The notes under the pieces are model-generated. The model did not search any database and was not told the origin of the DNA. It worked only from the letters and a program-made list of their open reading frames with translations. From assembly GCA_938743325.2 (NCBI GenBank), contig OW568861.1:930001-994000 (forward strand): DNA of 64,000 nt, written 5' to 3'. A program made the position numbers and the translations under genes. Shown in pieces: positions 10,193-19,947 of the stretch (positions are counted from its first letter, which is position 1; the number at the start of each line of letters is the position of its first letter). This DNA is from Pycnococcus provasolii (taxonomy: Eukaryota; Chlorophyta; Pseudoscourfieldiophyceae; Pseudoscourfieldiales; Pycnococcaceae).

Positions 10193-13153
10193 ATGGCGGG
10201 CCCTTCTTCTTGTTCTTACTCAGAACTTCCGTCCAATATGAACTCCTGGCATATCGCACATAGTATCGCAGGAATACACGACTTAGCTTTCCTTCCATGT
10301 GGGGTTCCTTGTGAGAATTCGGCGGCTCAGAAGGATTCTGCGGCGTCTGGTTCGGCTTCGGCCCCATTCTTACTGTCCGTCTCTTGCGATGCCACATTAG
10401 CACTCAGACCGTCGACATCGGCAACCGCAGCTGTGCAAAAGTCTGCCGTGCGTGTCTTCGAAGACCTACACAAAGAAGACATCTTTCAAGTCGACGCCAC
10501 GAAAGACGGGAAATTTGTCGCGACGGCGTCCGCGGACAACTTCGTCAAGCTGTTCCGCGTCGACGCAGAGAACAAGAAAGTCAAGTTCGTCAGAAACCTC
10601 TCGCGATTCACACTGCCCGCGAGGTGCGTCGCATTCACGCCAGACGAAAAATACGTCGTGTGCGCCGGCGACGGAGACGACGGCGTGCGCATCGTTGCCG
10701 TCGACGAACAAGAGGAGGACAACACGAAGACGCTCGAGGGTGTCGCGTACGTGCGATCTGTCGCCGTCGACCCGCTTGGCAAGCTCGTGGCGGTGGTGGA
10801 TCGAGACGGAACGCTCAGCGTCTTCAACATCGAAACGGCAAAGCGCACGTTCACCGTTAAGAAGGCGTGCCCGAAGGTGTCTAACGACGCGGTGACGCGC
10901 AGCCAGCCAGCGTGGTGGCCAGACGGAAGCGCCGTCGTCTGCCCCGGGCGCTTTTCGGAGGAGATGGCCGCCGCGGTGGCATACGACCGAGAGTCGGGAG
11001 AGGAGGCATGGAAGCTGCAGGGAAGCGTGCACAAGGGAGACGTGTCGATCGTTTCCGTCAGCCGGACGGGACACCACGTGCTCACCGCCGGCAGCGACGA
11101 GCGCGTTGCCATATGGGACGCGGAGACGAAGGCGCCTCTCGTCGCGATGAGGACAGATGGCATCGTCACCGGGGTGGACTGGCATCCATCACGGAGCCGC
11201 GACGTGGCGCTCATCGACGACAACGGGAAGCTGTGCATGTGGAGCGACGCCGCGCCGCTCTCAAAAAAGGAACGCAAGCAGAAGCGCATCCAGGAGGAGC
11301 TTGATGATCTGCAAGGACTTAGGTGGGACGACGACGAGGACGAGAAGGTCGTGGACAAAAAAGCGCCGGTGGGCATCGATGCCGACGCCATGTCCAGCGG
11401 CGACACGGAGGGAGGCGACGTCACAGCAGAGGAGGACTCCGGGGAGGATCTCGGCGACTTCATCGATGATGGGACGACGGCGGCGGCGGCAGCGACGGCG
11501 GCGGCGCCGCGTCGACGTGCGGCATCCGCGCCGAGGAGGCATCACCAGCATCCCGCTGCCGTTACCACCGTGGTGTCAGCCTCCGTCAGCCTCCCATCGG
11601 CGTGTGTGCAGGGGCGCACGGAGGGTGAGCTGCGCAGATTTCTCGCCTACACGATGGAAGGGTGCGTCGTCAGCCGCGCCGCTGCCCATGGTGATCATCG
11701 AATGGTCGAGGTTCGGTACCACGACGTAGCCACGCGCAAGCCGCGACTTCCGGACATTGTCGATCATGACGGTTACACCATGGCCAGCATCGGAGCCAAG
11801 GGTGTGGCTCTCGCCTGCTCCCATGCGGTAGCATACCACCCTCTCGAGTCATGGACGAATTCTGGAACTTGGCGCCACGACGTTGTCGGCGAGCGCGTTG
11901 CCTGCATCGCCGCAGGACGTTCTCACGTGGCGGTGGCGACAGATCGCACGCTGCGCGTGCTCGGCGCAGCCGGTGGAACGCAGCGCCTTGTCACGTGCCT
12001 TCCAGGACCGTGTGCTGGAATGTGTGCAAGTCGCGACGGAAGCGTGCTCGCGGTGGTATACCACAACGGAGCGCCGGCGCGCATCGGCGAAAGGATGCAG
12101 CTGTTCCTTGCCTACCAGGTGCTGGACATGGAGAGTGGCACGATCCTGTACCAAGGATCACTGCCCCTTGCCAGCGGCGAGAAGCTTACCTGGCTCGGCT
12201 TCTCGGAGATGGGCGAGAGGGATGCCGTGTGCGCGGCTGCGCCGAGCTTGTGCTTCGCGGACTCGAGCGGATCGGTGGCGATGCGCATGCAGCACATGGG
12301 AGGGTGCTTCGTGCCGATCTTGTCTCGCGGAGATGGACGCCGCTGGATCGTTGGCGTGGATGCCACCACCCGTGAGGTTGCCGCCGTCACGCTGAGGGGA
12401 GGTGTGGCTCAGCCAGATGCCACGACAGTGCCAAGCATGACGCTTGTACCCTTCGCACCTCCAACACTCGGAGAGGCTCCGCCGGCGAGCGGCGCCGAGC
12501 CTGGCCCAGCGACAATGGCTAGCATGCTTTTTGCCGAGCTCGCGAGCCTCGAGGCGGGCCAGATCGACGCGGAGGTGACGGAGGGACTTCTTGCGGGTGC
12601 AGCGTACGCTGGAAACGACGCCTCCTCGCTTGCCTCGGGTGCACGCAGTCGAACGAACACGTGCGTGGGCGAATTAGATCGCCAGCTGCTCAAGCTGCTC
12701 CTTACAGCATGCCGCGAAGACACGCTCGCGCGCGCGCTCGAGCTAGGTGCGCTGCTTCGATCTTCCAAGGCTCTTGAGGGTGCTGTTCAGTTGAGCAACC
12801 AGCTCAGGCTCGGCGCACTTTCAGACCGTCTGATGGCGCTGTACGACCGTCAGGCGCACGTACCTGAAACGCAGACGCAGACGCAGACGCAGAACCTGAC
12901 GCAGAACTTGGCGCTTTACGATACGCCACCGTCACCTCCGGCTGCGAAGGTTCTTGGCCTGGCTCCCCGCACCACGGCGACGCCTGTGCCGGTGAAGGAG
13001 GCAAAAGATGTCGATGCTGCGTCGAAGCGCAGCATGGCGGCTGCGATGGGACTAGGTCCACGTACTCCCGGCACGGCGCTTGCCGGGGAGAAGCGCAAGC
13101 GTGCTGATGGCAATTTACCTCCCAAGAACATGTTTGCCAAGAAAAAGGTGTGA
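10193..13153 (+). CDS. WDHD1: WDHD1/AND-1/Ctf4 replication-fork adaptor
   Basis: 986 residues from the ATG at 10193 (AAAGTATGGCG context); an upstream GTG extends the frame by only eight codons. Residues about 80-365 form WD40 blades (VATASADNFVKLF, VLTAGSDERVAIWD). An acidic low-complexity linker follows, then from about residue 480 the SepB/Ctf4 middle domain (FLAYTMEGCVVSR, DHDGYTMASIG), a helical region near 820-890, and a basic Lys-rich tail (NMFAKKKV). Ctf4/AND-1 trimers link the CMG helicase to DNA polymerase alpha and other fork clients. The animal HMG box is absent, as expected outside metazoans. A polypyrimidine stretch ending in TGTAG lies just before the start and could be the 3' end of a 5'-UTR intron, but no donor was found. 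Confidence 0.88.
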   Translation: MAGPSSCSYSELPSNMNSWHIAHSIAGIHDLAFLPCGVPCENSAAQKDSAASGSASAPFLLSVSCDATLALRPSTSATAAVQKSAVRVFEDLHKEDIFQVDATKDGKFVATASADNFVKLFRVDAENKKVKFVRNLSRFTLPARCVAFTPDEKYVVCAGDGDDGVRIVAVDEQEEDNTKTLEGVAYVRSVAVDPLGKLVAVVDRDGTLSVFNIETAKRTFTVKKACPKVSNDAVTRSQPAWWPDGSAVVCPGRFSEEMAAAVAYDRESGEEAWKLQGSVHKGDVSIVSVSRTGHHVLTAGSDERVAIWDAETKAPLVAMRTDGIVTGVDWHPSRSRDVALIDDNGKLCMWSDAAPLSKKERKQKRIQEELDDLQGLRWDDDEDEKVVDKKAPVGIDADAMSSGDTEGGDVTAEEDSGEDLGDFIDDGTTAAAAATAAAPRRRAASAPRRHHQHPAAVTTVVSASVSLPSACVQGRTEGELRRFLAYTMEGCVVSRAAAHGDHRMVEVRYHDVATRKPRLPDIVDHDGYTMASIGAKGVALACSHAVAYHPLESWTNSGTWRHDVVGERVACIAAGRSHVAVATDRTLRVLGAAGGTQRLVTCLPGPCAGMCASRDGSVLAVVYHNGAPARIGERMQLFLAYQVLDMESGTILYQGSLPLASGEKLTWLGFSEMGERDAVCAAAPSLCFADSSGSVAMRMQHMGGCFVPILSRGDGRRWIVGVDATTREVAAVTLRGGVAQPDATTVPSMTLVPFAPPTLGEAPPASGAEPGPATMASMLFAELASLEAGQIDAEVTEGLLAGAAYAGNDASSLASGARSRTNTCVGELDRQLLKLLLTACREDTLARALELGALLRSSKALEGAVQLSNQLRLGALSDRLMALYDRQAHVPETQTQTQTQNLTQNLALYDTPPSPPAAKVLGLAPRTTATPVPVKEAKDVDAASKRSMAAAMGLGPRTPGTALAGEKRKRADGNLPPKNMFAKKKV

Positions 13154-13624
13154 GTTGATGGAGACATGGAGATGAGCGCGGGTTGTAAGGAACTTTTCCC
13201 TTACATAGTTACATATGTTTTACAGTATATGCCACCTCACCACCTGTAATAGCGCGCACATACAATTCAGGGTCTGTGAGAGTGTGAGAGCTGTGAGGTC
13301 TGTGAGGGCGGTGAGGCGCACGGCCGTTGAAGTGTACCGTTTGCCTTCAAGGTGGTACATTATAAGACATCACAGACAGACGTTACGTCCACCTACAGCA
13401 CGTGTTGAGGCAGGCTTCCTACCAGGGTGGTCAACTTCATGTTCCCGACGAGCTTGCCACCACTTGACTCCATCCAGGTGCTCATTCTTATGTAAGTTTT
13501 TGAATCCTCAGGTCAGCCTCAGGTCAGGTGGAGGGAAGGGCAAGTCGACGAAGTCGTGTTGTGTTTTGTTTTGTTTCCGCCATTCCACTCCCACAACTTC
13601 TTCCGTTTGAAATCGTTCGGCGCG
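13154..13624. promoter_or_regulatory. gap between WDHD1 and CEP112-like gene
   Basis: 471 bp between two genes on the same strand. It contains GTGAG/CTGTGAG runs (13272-13312) and CTCAGGTCAG direct repeats (13508-13528). No gene seen. Confidence 0.5.
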
Positions 13625-15379
13625 ATGACGACAACATCCATCTTGTCCCCTTTGGCCTCCGCCTTAAAAGGTGCTTCATCAACTTCGAAACGCGTCTCGC
13701 AGCAACCTGTCGAACCTACCTTTAGGAAAAGTCAACCTCAGGCTCAGCGTTCGGAGCAAGCACCGTCAGCCTTGCACCGCAAGATGCAAACGGCGGCACG
13801 GCTCGACGCCGCCTTCCACAAACTGTGCTTTGCGGTGGAACGGCGCATGCCCATGCTCGCGAAGAGTCTTCGCGTGCGAGCTGCCGCTTGGCTCGAGAGA
13901 CTCAGCGAACCGGTCGAGCCCGTCGAGTGGAGAAGAGATAGGAACAACTACGCAAGGCTGCTTTACGAGTCGCTCAAGGGGGGGCGCATCGAACCGCCGT
14001 TCGACCGTATGCCGCCGCAAGGACCGCTGCCCGCGCTGCCACGGTGGGCGCTCTATCCGTTCGCGGCGTCTGCGAGAGGGTCTGCCTCGGCAAACAACAC
14101 GAAGCAGACGCGAAAGAGGGATGAGAACGATCGATGGGTTCGCGTCGCGCCACAGCGACGCGACGTCGACGAACTTGACTGGAATGCGCACAGCAAGGAA
14201 GACGGCGACGAGCCTCTTCCGCGCGAGTACACCCCCTTTCATGCAACGACAACGACGTCGTCGTCGGAGCATGACGCGCAGCATCGCCTAGAGGTTGCGG
14301 CACTTCGCGCGGAGCTGGGACGCGCGCACGAGCGCGTCGCAGAGCTGAACTTTAGACTTGAGTCGTCCGCGGCGGAGACAGCTGCGAGGGCTAGCGCTCA
14401 GGCGGCCGCGGCGGCTACATCTGGAGGCTTCACCCCTGGGAACAACGAGCGTCGCGTCGACAGGTCAGCTCAGCTCGACGACATCGTCAAGCGCTACGAG
14501 CTGAGGGAGCTTCAGAACGCGGGTGCGGCATCCGCAGCTGCCGCCGCGGCATCTGCATCTGCCGCCGCGACTGCCACATCAAACGCGGGAGTCACATCAG
14601 TCGCCGCGGCGCTTTGCGCGGGCGCTCGAAATTCCGGGGGCGTGACGCTCCCGAGTCCATCCGCCGACCCGGACGTGTACCTGGCAAGCCCTGCTGCGGC
14701 TGCGCATCCGCGAAGATCCGAAGCGCCTCACTTGGTTGCCCGCAACGTCGCAGAAACAGCGGTGAGCGAGCACGCGCGGCTGCACGCAGAAACCGTGGGC
14801 ATTTCGACGGCACGTCGCCTTGCGCGCCGCGAAGGCGGCGATGCGAACGAGCCGAGCGTTCCGGATGTGCGCTTTGATCGCGTCGCTCGTTCGATTGAGG
14901 CCGTGGCTTCTCCGTCGTCGCTTCGCGGCGATGCGAACGAGCCGAGCGTTCCGGATGTGCGCTTTGATCGCGTCGCTGGTGCAGCTTGGGATGCCGACAG
15001 TATTGCTATTGGAACGCCCGCGTCGGTATTTCCTCCACGCCATCCAGGAGCGAGTGATGGCGGAATGCCGTCGACGACGACGACGACGACGACGACGGGC
15101 GGCGTGGAAATTGGTGCTGGCAACAGTTCTGTGGACTACGTCCTCGGACGAATGCATGCTGCGGCTGAGGCGACGCCGAGTGTGGCACTGAAGGCTGCAA
15201 GAGCGGCACTTGCGGAAATAGATGAGGAGAGACGTTCTGGCGGGATGTCGTCTGGCGGTGTCGGAAGTTCCGCGCCAGACGACTTTCTGTCATACCTGCG
15301 AGGCTTTCAAACGCGCACGGAGGAGCTCAAGCGCCGATTCGACTATGCCACCGTACTCCACACAAGAAGCTTGAGTTAG
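13625..15379 (+). CDS. CEP112-like protein with N-terminal DUF4485
   Basis: 584 residues from the ATG at 13625; the frame is open upstream only through a GTG. Residues about 54-145 match the DUF4485 pattern of centrosomal protein 112: a Leu/Trp helix (WLERLSEPV), then RNNYARLLYESLKGG, then EPPFDRMPPQGPLPALP. A short coiled coil follows (RAELGRAHERVAELNFRLES), then an Ala/Ser-rich, poorly ordered half. A 90-bp tandem duplication (30 residues, GDANEPSVPDVRFDRVA twice) lies at 14836-14977. CEP112 is a centrosome/basal-body coiled-coil protein in animals; here the long C-terminal coiled coil is missing, so a basal-body role is inference from the N-terminal domain and the organism's cilia. Confidence 0.6.
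   Translation: MTTTSILSPLASALKGASSTSKRVSQQPVEPTFRKSQPQAQRSEQAPSALHRKMQTAARLDAAFHKLCFAVERRMPMLAKSLRVRAAAWLERLSEPVEPVEWRRDRNNYARLLYESLKGGRIEPPFDRMPPQGPLPALPRWALYPFAASARGSASANNTKQTRKRDENDRWVRVAPQRRDVDELDWNAHSKEDGDEPLPREYTPFHATTTTSSSEHDAQHRLEVAALRAELGRAHERVAELNFRLESSAAETAARASAQAAAAATSGGFTPGNNERRVDRSAQLDDIVKRYELRELQNAGAASAAAAAASASAAATATSNAGVTSVAAALCAGARNSGGVTLPSPSADPDVYLASPAAAAHPRRSEAPHLVARNVAETAVSEHARLHAETVGISTARRLARREGGDANEPSVPDVRFDRVARSIEAVASPSSLRGDANEPSVPDVRFDRVAGAAWDADSIAIGTPASVFPPRHPGASDGGMPSTTTTTTTTGGVEIGAGNSSVDYVLGRMHAAAEATPSVALKAARAALAEIDEERRSGGMSSGGVGSSAPDDFLSYLRGFQTRTEELKRRFDYATVLHTRSLS
14836..14977 (+). repeat. 90-bp tandem duplication inside CEP112-like gene
   Basis: About 53 bp are identical in the two copies, beginning near 14836 and 14926. 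The offset of 90 bp keeps the frame and repeats GDANEPSVPDVRFDRVA. Confidence 0.85.
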
Positions 15380-15807
15380 AATGATGACTTGATGTAACCA
15401 ATTCATGATTACACCTTTCGTGATTGCGAGCGCGCACTCCTCCTTCGCCTTTTATTCTGCTGTCTGTCGTCACACGATACAATTCATGGCCTCTGACTTG
15501 CACGTCCCGCCGGATGTCCCGTCGGTCGCATGGGATGGCGATGCTCATGAGCATTGAGCATTCTTGAGCTCAAGCGGCCACGCATCACTAGTATGCTATA
15601 CTACCGTGGTAGACTATGGTAGTCTATCGTAGTACTAACCTTATTAGGATACTGCAGCAGCGGACATGCCTCAGGCTGTCACTCTGCCAGGCCGCCAGGG
15701 GATACATCGGTATTTTTTCTGGTCTGGAACTGACGGTGCCACTGTTGACGTCACATTTCCCTTTCGACGGGTCGCGTAAAGGTTTAAGTACAGCCTCTTT
15801 TACAGTA
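15380..15807. other. convergent 3' gap with hairpins
   Basis: 428 bp between the stops of the CEP112-like gene and tRNase Z. It contains a perfect 7-bp stem (TAGACTA, loop TGG, TAGTCTA; 15610-15626) next to a CTACC-GT-GGTAG stem (15601-15612). It could shape mRNA 3' ends. No gene seen. Confidence 0.5.
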
Positions 15808-18171
15808 TTAAACACTTTCCTCCTCCACACCTAGCGCGCACGCAACGTACTGTTGCATGCGCGGCATTTCGCTCATTTCGGAAAACGCGACGATCAAGCC
15901 ATCGTTCGCAAAGAAGCACCGATCGCGAACGTGTGTCGCATCTGCGTCCAAAATGGGCATGCGAAGTGGATAACGCTGGCTGAAGTGCGTGAAGACTGTG
16001 CGACGCGCGCCGCATGCAAGAGAAACGCCCACAGCCTCCGTGAGCGTACAGTGCCGCTTCTTCGTAGCCTCGGCGCTCAGCTCGTCGGCGAACGTGCTCT
16101 CCTGTATTAAAAGGTCCACGCCACGCGCGATTCGTGCGAATGTTCCGCTCGGGCGCCCGTCGCCGCTGTATGCCACCGACCACGTCGAGCGAAAGGTGCT
16201 GCGAAGCACCACCGCCCGGGCACCCGGGCAGTGATCCACCTGCACGGATGCGAATGCAACGCCAAGCGAGCTGAGCGGCGATGAAATGCCGCTGCGGCTG
16301 TTCGTCGCACGGTCGAATTCGTCGTGCGACCAGACTGTAGCCGTGGTGGCGAGTGCTCCGCCTAACGCGCGGGAGGGGAGTTCACGCAGCCATGCCGCCA
16401 CGCCTCGAGGAGCGGCAACGTGAATGGGATCTCCTTCCGACACGGCGCGCTGGTGCAGAATCTGTGGCAGCCCTAGCACGTGATCGGCATGGTGGTGTGA
16501 AATCCACAGCGCGACGAGCGAGGAGACATCTGGCACGTGCTGGCCAGGTGCATCACGAAGCCGCAGCCATGCGGCATAGCACCCTTCGCCCGCGTCGAGC
16601 AGCACTGCCGCAGTCGTCGATGACGGCGCGTGCAACTCGTCTTGCTTTGGCATTGCAACGACAATCGCACTGCCAGCGCGGTACTTGCTCGGCTCTGCAC
16701 ACCCCGTGCCCAGAAAAGCAACATGCACGTCGTCGTCGCTTCTATCTTTGCCATTGTCGTTGTAGTCGTCATCCTTCTCGTCGTTCTCCTTCACGCTTTT
16801 CGAAAGGGATTTTCGCAGCGCTGCAGCGACCGCACGATTCGTCTCCCGTGTCGTTTCTCGCTCGCTCTCGGCGCGGCGTTTCGTCTCGAGGCGCTCCTTT
16901 GCATCCGCGATTGTGCGCATCAGCCGATGTTGATTTTCGTTCAAGGCATCGTCGAATGACCAAGTGAAGTTTGCCAGATTGAGCGTCCAGAGCAATGACG
17001 CACGAACGTGTGTTCCAGCACGAAGCACGCTGTCTCCCACCATCTCTGTCGGCGTTGCTGGCAGCCATCCGGCAAATGGAAAGGCTTGTGCGCTAACGTT
17101 CGTGAGACAGCCCCGTGTACACGCCGACGTTTGAAATCCAAGCACATCTCCCACGTCGTTGTCCTTGCATTCGCCCACCGGCGGTGTTCGTCCGACCCAA
17201 ATGTGCGAAACGCTCTTTGGTAGCGAAGCGACCCACCGAAGATACTCGGGTGCCACGGCGACCCTTGCACCGCCGTGCGCGAGGTGCACGACAAAGCTGA
17301 GTAGAGCGACGTCGTCTTCTCTTACTGCGGGTACTCGCTCTCCCGACGGGGCGCTTGTCGACGGCACGTCGGCGACAAAGAATGTGACGCCCTTGCCGTC
17401 ATCGCGCTGCACGCAATCCAGTCGAACGAAAAATCCTGCAAGAGCACCGCCGCCGCCGCCGTCGTCGGGTGTCAACGGCGGCGGCGTGCGCCTGTTTTCG
17501 ACACCAAAGTAGAATGGAAGCTGCGCTGCCTGGTAGGTGCTTGTTGTCGCTGTGTTTCTCCGTCTTGCCGCCGGAACCGCCGCCGCACGCGCCGCCTCAC
17601 GTGGCTGCTGCGCTCGCGCATCGTCGTTGTCGTCACTGCTGTTGTTGTCGTCGCTGTTGTCGTCGCTGTCCTCGTCCTCGTCTGAGGAGGAGGAGGAGGA
17701 GGAGGTGGTGGTGGTGGAGGGAAGGAACGGAACGCCGTACACGTGTACTCCAAGCTCGTCGGCGTATGCTTCGCGTAGGGCGGAGTCGGACACGTACACG
17801 GCTGGGTGCGTGAATCTGATGATGTGTCTGAGTGCGTGGCAGTAGTTCGGTAGTCCGTTTGGTCCTAGCAGGCGCACGGCGCCGTGTCCGTCACTGCACA
17901 GTCTCAGGAGGAGCGAGGGCAGTCCTCCCACGACGCTCGGCGTGATTGCGGGTGCGAAAGCGGCTCTGAGGTGTCTCGTGGGTCTGTGCGCGTGCTCGAG
18001 TAGGAGTCGCGCAAGGTTCTCCGGCACGTGGAAGAGGTACTGCGCCCGTCGTGCAGTTTGCGCGCCGACGACGTCCAGCAGGAGAGCAGGCGCGGTGTGG
18101 TCGCACTCCGCGACCAAACACGTCAAGGAAGCCGAGTGAGTAGTCTGTGCGTGGCGCCATACGGCCGTCAT
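15808..18171 (-). CDS. ELAC2: tRNase Z, long form (ELAC2)
   Basis: 787 residues from ATG at 18171, the usual size for eukaryotic long-form tRNase Z. The N-terminal half is the degenerate metallo-beta-lactamase domain (LLLDVVGAQTARRAQYLFHVPE, LGPNGLPNY). The C-terminal half carries the active domain: VAFLGTGCAEPSKYR, the zinc motif SHHHADH at about residues 556-563, YSGDGRPS near 670, and FTHFSQRY near 729. It cuts the 3' trailer from precursor tRNAs in nucleus and organelles. Low-complexity acidic (SSSDEDEDSDDNSDDN) and Lys/Asp-rich inserts sit between the halves. No clear transit peptide. Its 5' side carries a telomere-like tract only 42 bp before the ATG. Confidence 0.93.
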   Translation of the reverse strand: MTAVWRHAQTTHSASLTCLVAECDHTAPALLLDVVGAQTARRAQYLFHVPENLARLLLEHAHRPTRHLRAAFAPAITPSVVGGLPSLLLRLCSDGHGAVRLLGPNGLPNYCHALRHIIRFTHPAVYVSDSALREAYADELGVHVYGVPFLPSTTTTSSSSSSSDEDEDSDDNSDDNNSSDDNDDARAQQPREAARAAAVPAARRRNTATTSTYQAAQLPFYFGVENRRTPPPLTPDDGGGGGALAGFFVRLDCVQRDDGKGVTFFVADVPSTSAPSGERVPAVREDDVALLSFVVHLAHGGARVAVAPEYLRWVASLPKSVSHIWVGRTPPVGECKDNDVGDVLGFQTSACTRGCLTNVSAQAFPFAGWLPATPTEMVGDSVLRAGTHVRASLLWTLNLANFTWSFDDALNENQHRLMRTIADAKERLETKRRAESERETTRETNRAVAAALRKSLSKSVKENDEKDDDYNDNGKDRSDDDVHVAFLGTGCAEPSKYRAGSAIVVAMPKQDELHAPSSTTAAVLLDAGEGCYAAWLRLRDAPGQHVPDVSSLVALWISHHHADHVLGLPQILHQRAVSEGDPIHVAAPRGVAAWLRELPSRALGGALATTATVWSHDEFDRATNSRSGISSPLSSLGVAFASVQVDHCPGARAVVLRSTFRSTWSVAYSGDGRPSGTFARIARGVDLLIQESTFADELSAEATKKRHCTLTEAVGVSLACGARRTVFTHFSQRYPLRMPILDADATHVRDRCFFANDGLIVAFSEMSEMPRMQQYVACALGVEEESV

Positions 18172-18894
18172 GTCATGTCAGAGGAATGAAGAATGCATGC
18201 GGGAAGGGGGGCGGTTAGGGTTAGGGTTACGGTTAGGGTTACGGTTATTAGGGGGTTCGCCGCCCCCAAGTGCTGCTTCCTGCAATCTGCGCACAGACTG
18301 AGGAGAGTTCCTGTTCCTTCTTGGCAAAGCTTGGGGAACCACTCTTGGAACGGGTACTGATTCGCCTGACGATTGCCTCGCAATCAACCTCGCAATCAAC
18401 TCGAAACTCGAAATCGGGGAAAAATCAAACTCGGGGAAAAAAGAAAATCCCGGGGACTGAAACCGGTATCCCCCGTTTCTGAGCTTGACTTCGTGATCTT
18501 TCCAAAGTCCAAAGGGGATGAAGAAGGAAGGCTTTCTTTCCATCTTTTCGGGGTGCTTTTCCATCTCAAAGATTGAAAAAGGGCACCCCAAGCACGTGCC
18601 CCCCAAGCAAAGCAAAGCTTCCCCCCAAGAAGAATCGGCGGATCGAGCGCAGCTTGGCTTCTTATGGAGAAAATCTGACTCGGTGCCGTTTGGGTGGGGA
18701 AACGCGAACGCAGATACGCACTGCCCAGTTTTTTGCCCTGAAAACCGCGTCCGACTGTCCCCCTTCGCCTTCCCCTCGGAAAACCGCGAAACAACGGGGA
18801 AGGGACAACTACAACGGGGGAAGGAACCGTGTGTTTCTTTCGCTCCGTCTTTCCACCTCCGCGTCCTCATTAATCTTCCTGTTCTTCTGCAGCC
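18172..18894. promoter_or_regulatory. divergent promoter region, tRNase Z / CGL160-like
   Basis: 723 bp between two diverging starts. A telomere-like tract (18213-18256) lies on the tRNase Z side. The middle has repeats of CGGGGAAAAA (18415-18445). A TTCTTCTGCAG directly before the CGL160-like ATG resembles a 3' splice site, so a 5'-UTR intron is possible. A minus-strand frame across this gap (18178-19002) has no recognisable protein. Confidence 0.5.
18213..18256. promoter_or_regulatory. telomere-repeat-like tract
   Basis: GGTTAGGG units with two GGTTAC variants, ending TTAGGGGG. On the tRNase Z coding strand it reads as CCCTAA repeats 42 bp upstream of the ATG. Confidence 0.6.
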
Positions 18895-19806
18895 ATGATG
18901 ATGATCTCTCGTAGTACCTCTGCTTCTGCTGCTAATTTGGTTGGACACGGGGGAGCTGCTTCTCGTCCGTCTCGTTCTGCTCGTCCTTGTTTGCGTGTTC
19001 ATGCCTCCTCCTCATCCTCGTTCGAGGGATCTTCGCCCGTTTCGGACATCGAATCCCGTGAGCTCTTTGACGGAACGACGTACACGGAACTGAAAAAAAT
19101 CACAATCGGGCCGAGTTCACGACAGAAGTCGCAGTGGGCTAACAAGATGAAAAAGTCCAAGATGGTACGCACGTCCATGAAAAAGGGAGACTGGAACGAC
19201 CTCGAGTTTATGAACAACAACTGGGAACTTCGTGAGCTCAAGCCGAAGCGCAAACTGCGACGCAAATACAGCTTCACGGAAGCGGAGACGGAGGAGGAGT
19301 ACCAGGAACTCAAGAAGCAGCTCGCCGTGGATACCACCGTGATCTCCACCATCGCAACCACAGGACTGTTCGTCGCGGGAGAGGTGGCGACTGGTGCCGC
19401 GTACAGCTACGGATGCGGATGCGCTCTCGGGCTCGTGTACATGAGGCTCATGAGCGCAGACGTCGAGTCCGTTCAGACGTTCGAGCAGAACCTCAGGGAC
19501 GTCATCGGCGGAGAGGAGGTGGCGCCGAAGGAGAACCCGCTCGCGTCAATCGCGCCTCTGCGAATGCTACTCCCGGGGCTGCTCATCGCTCTCAGCACGA
19601 AGTTTGATACCGTCAGCCAACAGCTCGGGTTTGACAGCGCGCCGTTCGACTTCCAGCTGCTCCCGTCTCTTGCGGGACTGTTCACCTACAAGGCGGCGGT
19701 CCTCTTTCAGGTGTTCCGAAGCCTTCACGACTCCATGGCGGAGGCTGGCGACGTAGCTGGACAGGAGGCTGGAAAGCTTGACACGAAGAGCTCGAGGTTG
19801 GCATAG
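18895..19806 (+). CDS. CGL160/AtpI-like chloroplast ATP synthase assembly factor
   Basis: 303 residues from ATG at 18895. The first ~40 residues are Ser/Ala/Arg-rich and lack acidic residues, typical of a chloroplast transit peptide. A basic, charged stromal-type domain follows (residues 50-140), then four hydrophobic segments at about 145-163, 166-184, 221-236 and 253-274. The membrane part (YGCGCALGLVYMRLM, LRMLLPGLLIALSTKF, LPSLAGLFTYKAAVLFQ) resembles the AtpI-like domain of plant CGL160, which helps assemble the thylakoid ATP synthase c-ring. Family assignment is by pattern and domain order; a different AtpI-like plastid protein is the alternative. Confidence 0.75.
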   Translation: MMMISRSTSASAANLVGHGGAASRPSRSARPCLRVHASSSSSFEGSSPVSDIESRELFDGTTYTELKKITIGPSSRQKSQWANKMKKSKMVRTSMKKGDWNDLEFMNNNWELRELKPKRKLRRKYSFTEAETEEEYQELKKQLAVDTTVISTIATTGLFVAGEVATGAAYSYGCGCALGLVYMRLMSADVESVQTFEQNLRDVIGGEEVAPKENPLASIAPLRMLLPGLLIALSTKFDTVSQQLGFDSAPFDFQLLPSLAGLFTYKAAVLFQVFRSLHDSMAEAGDVAGQEAGKLDTKSSRLA

Positions 19807-19947
19807 CGCATAGCATAGCACGTACCAAGAAAAAGGAAAGGAAGTTGGGTGGTTCTTTGATATTTGTGTTTCTAGTAAATCATACGATAAAATTTTGATA
19901 TTGAACATATAATAAGACTATTCAATCACACACACACAAAAATAAAA

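Noticed and set aside
18178-19002. 274-codon minus-strand frame across the tRNase Z/CGL160 promoter
   Set aside because: Overlaps the transit peptide of the CGL160-like gene on the other strand and has no recognisable domain.
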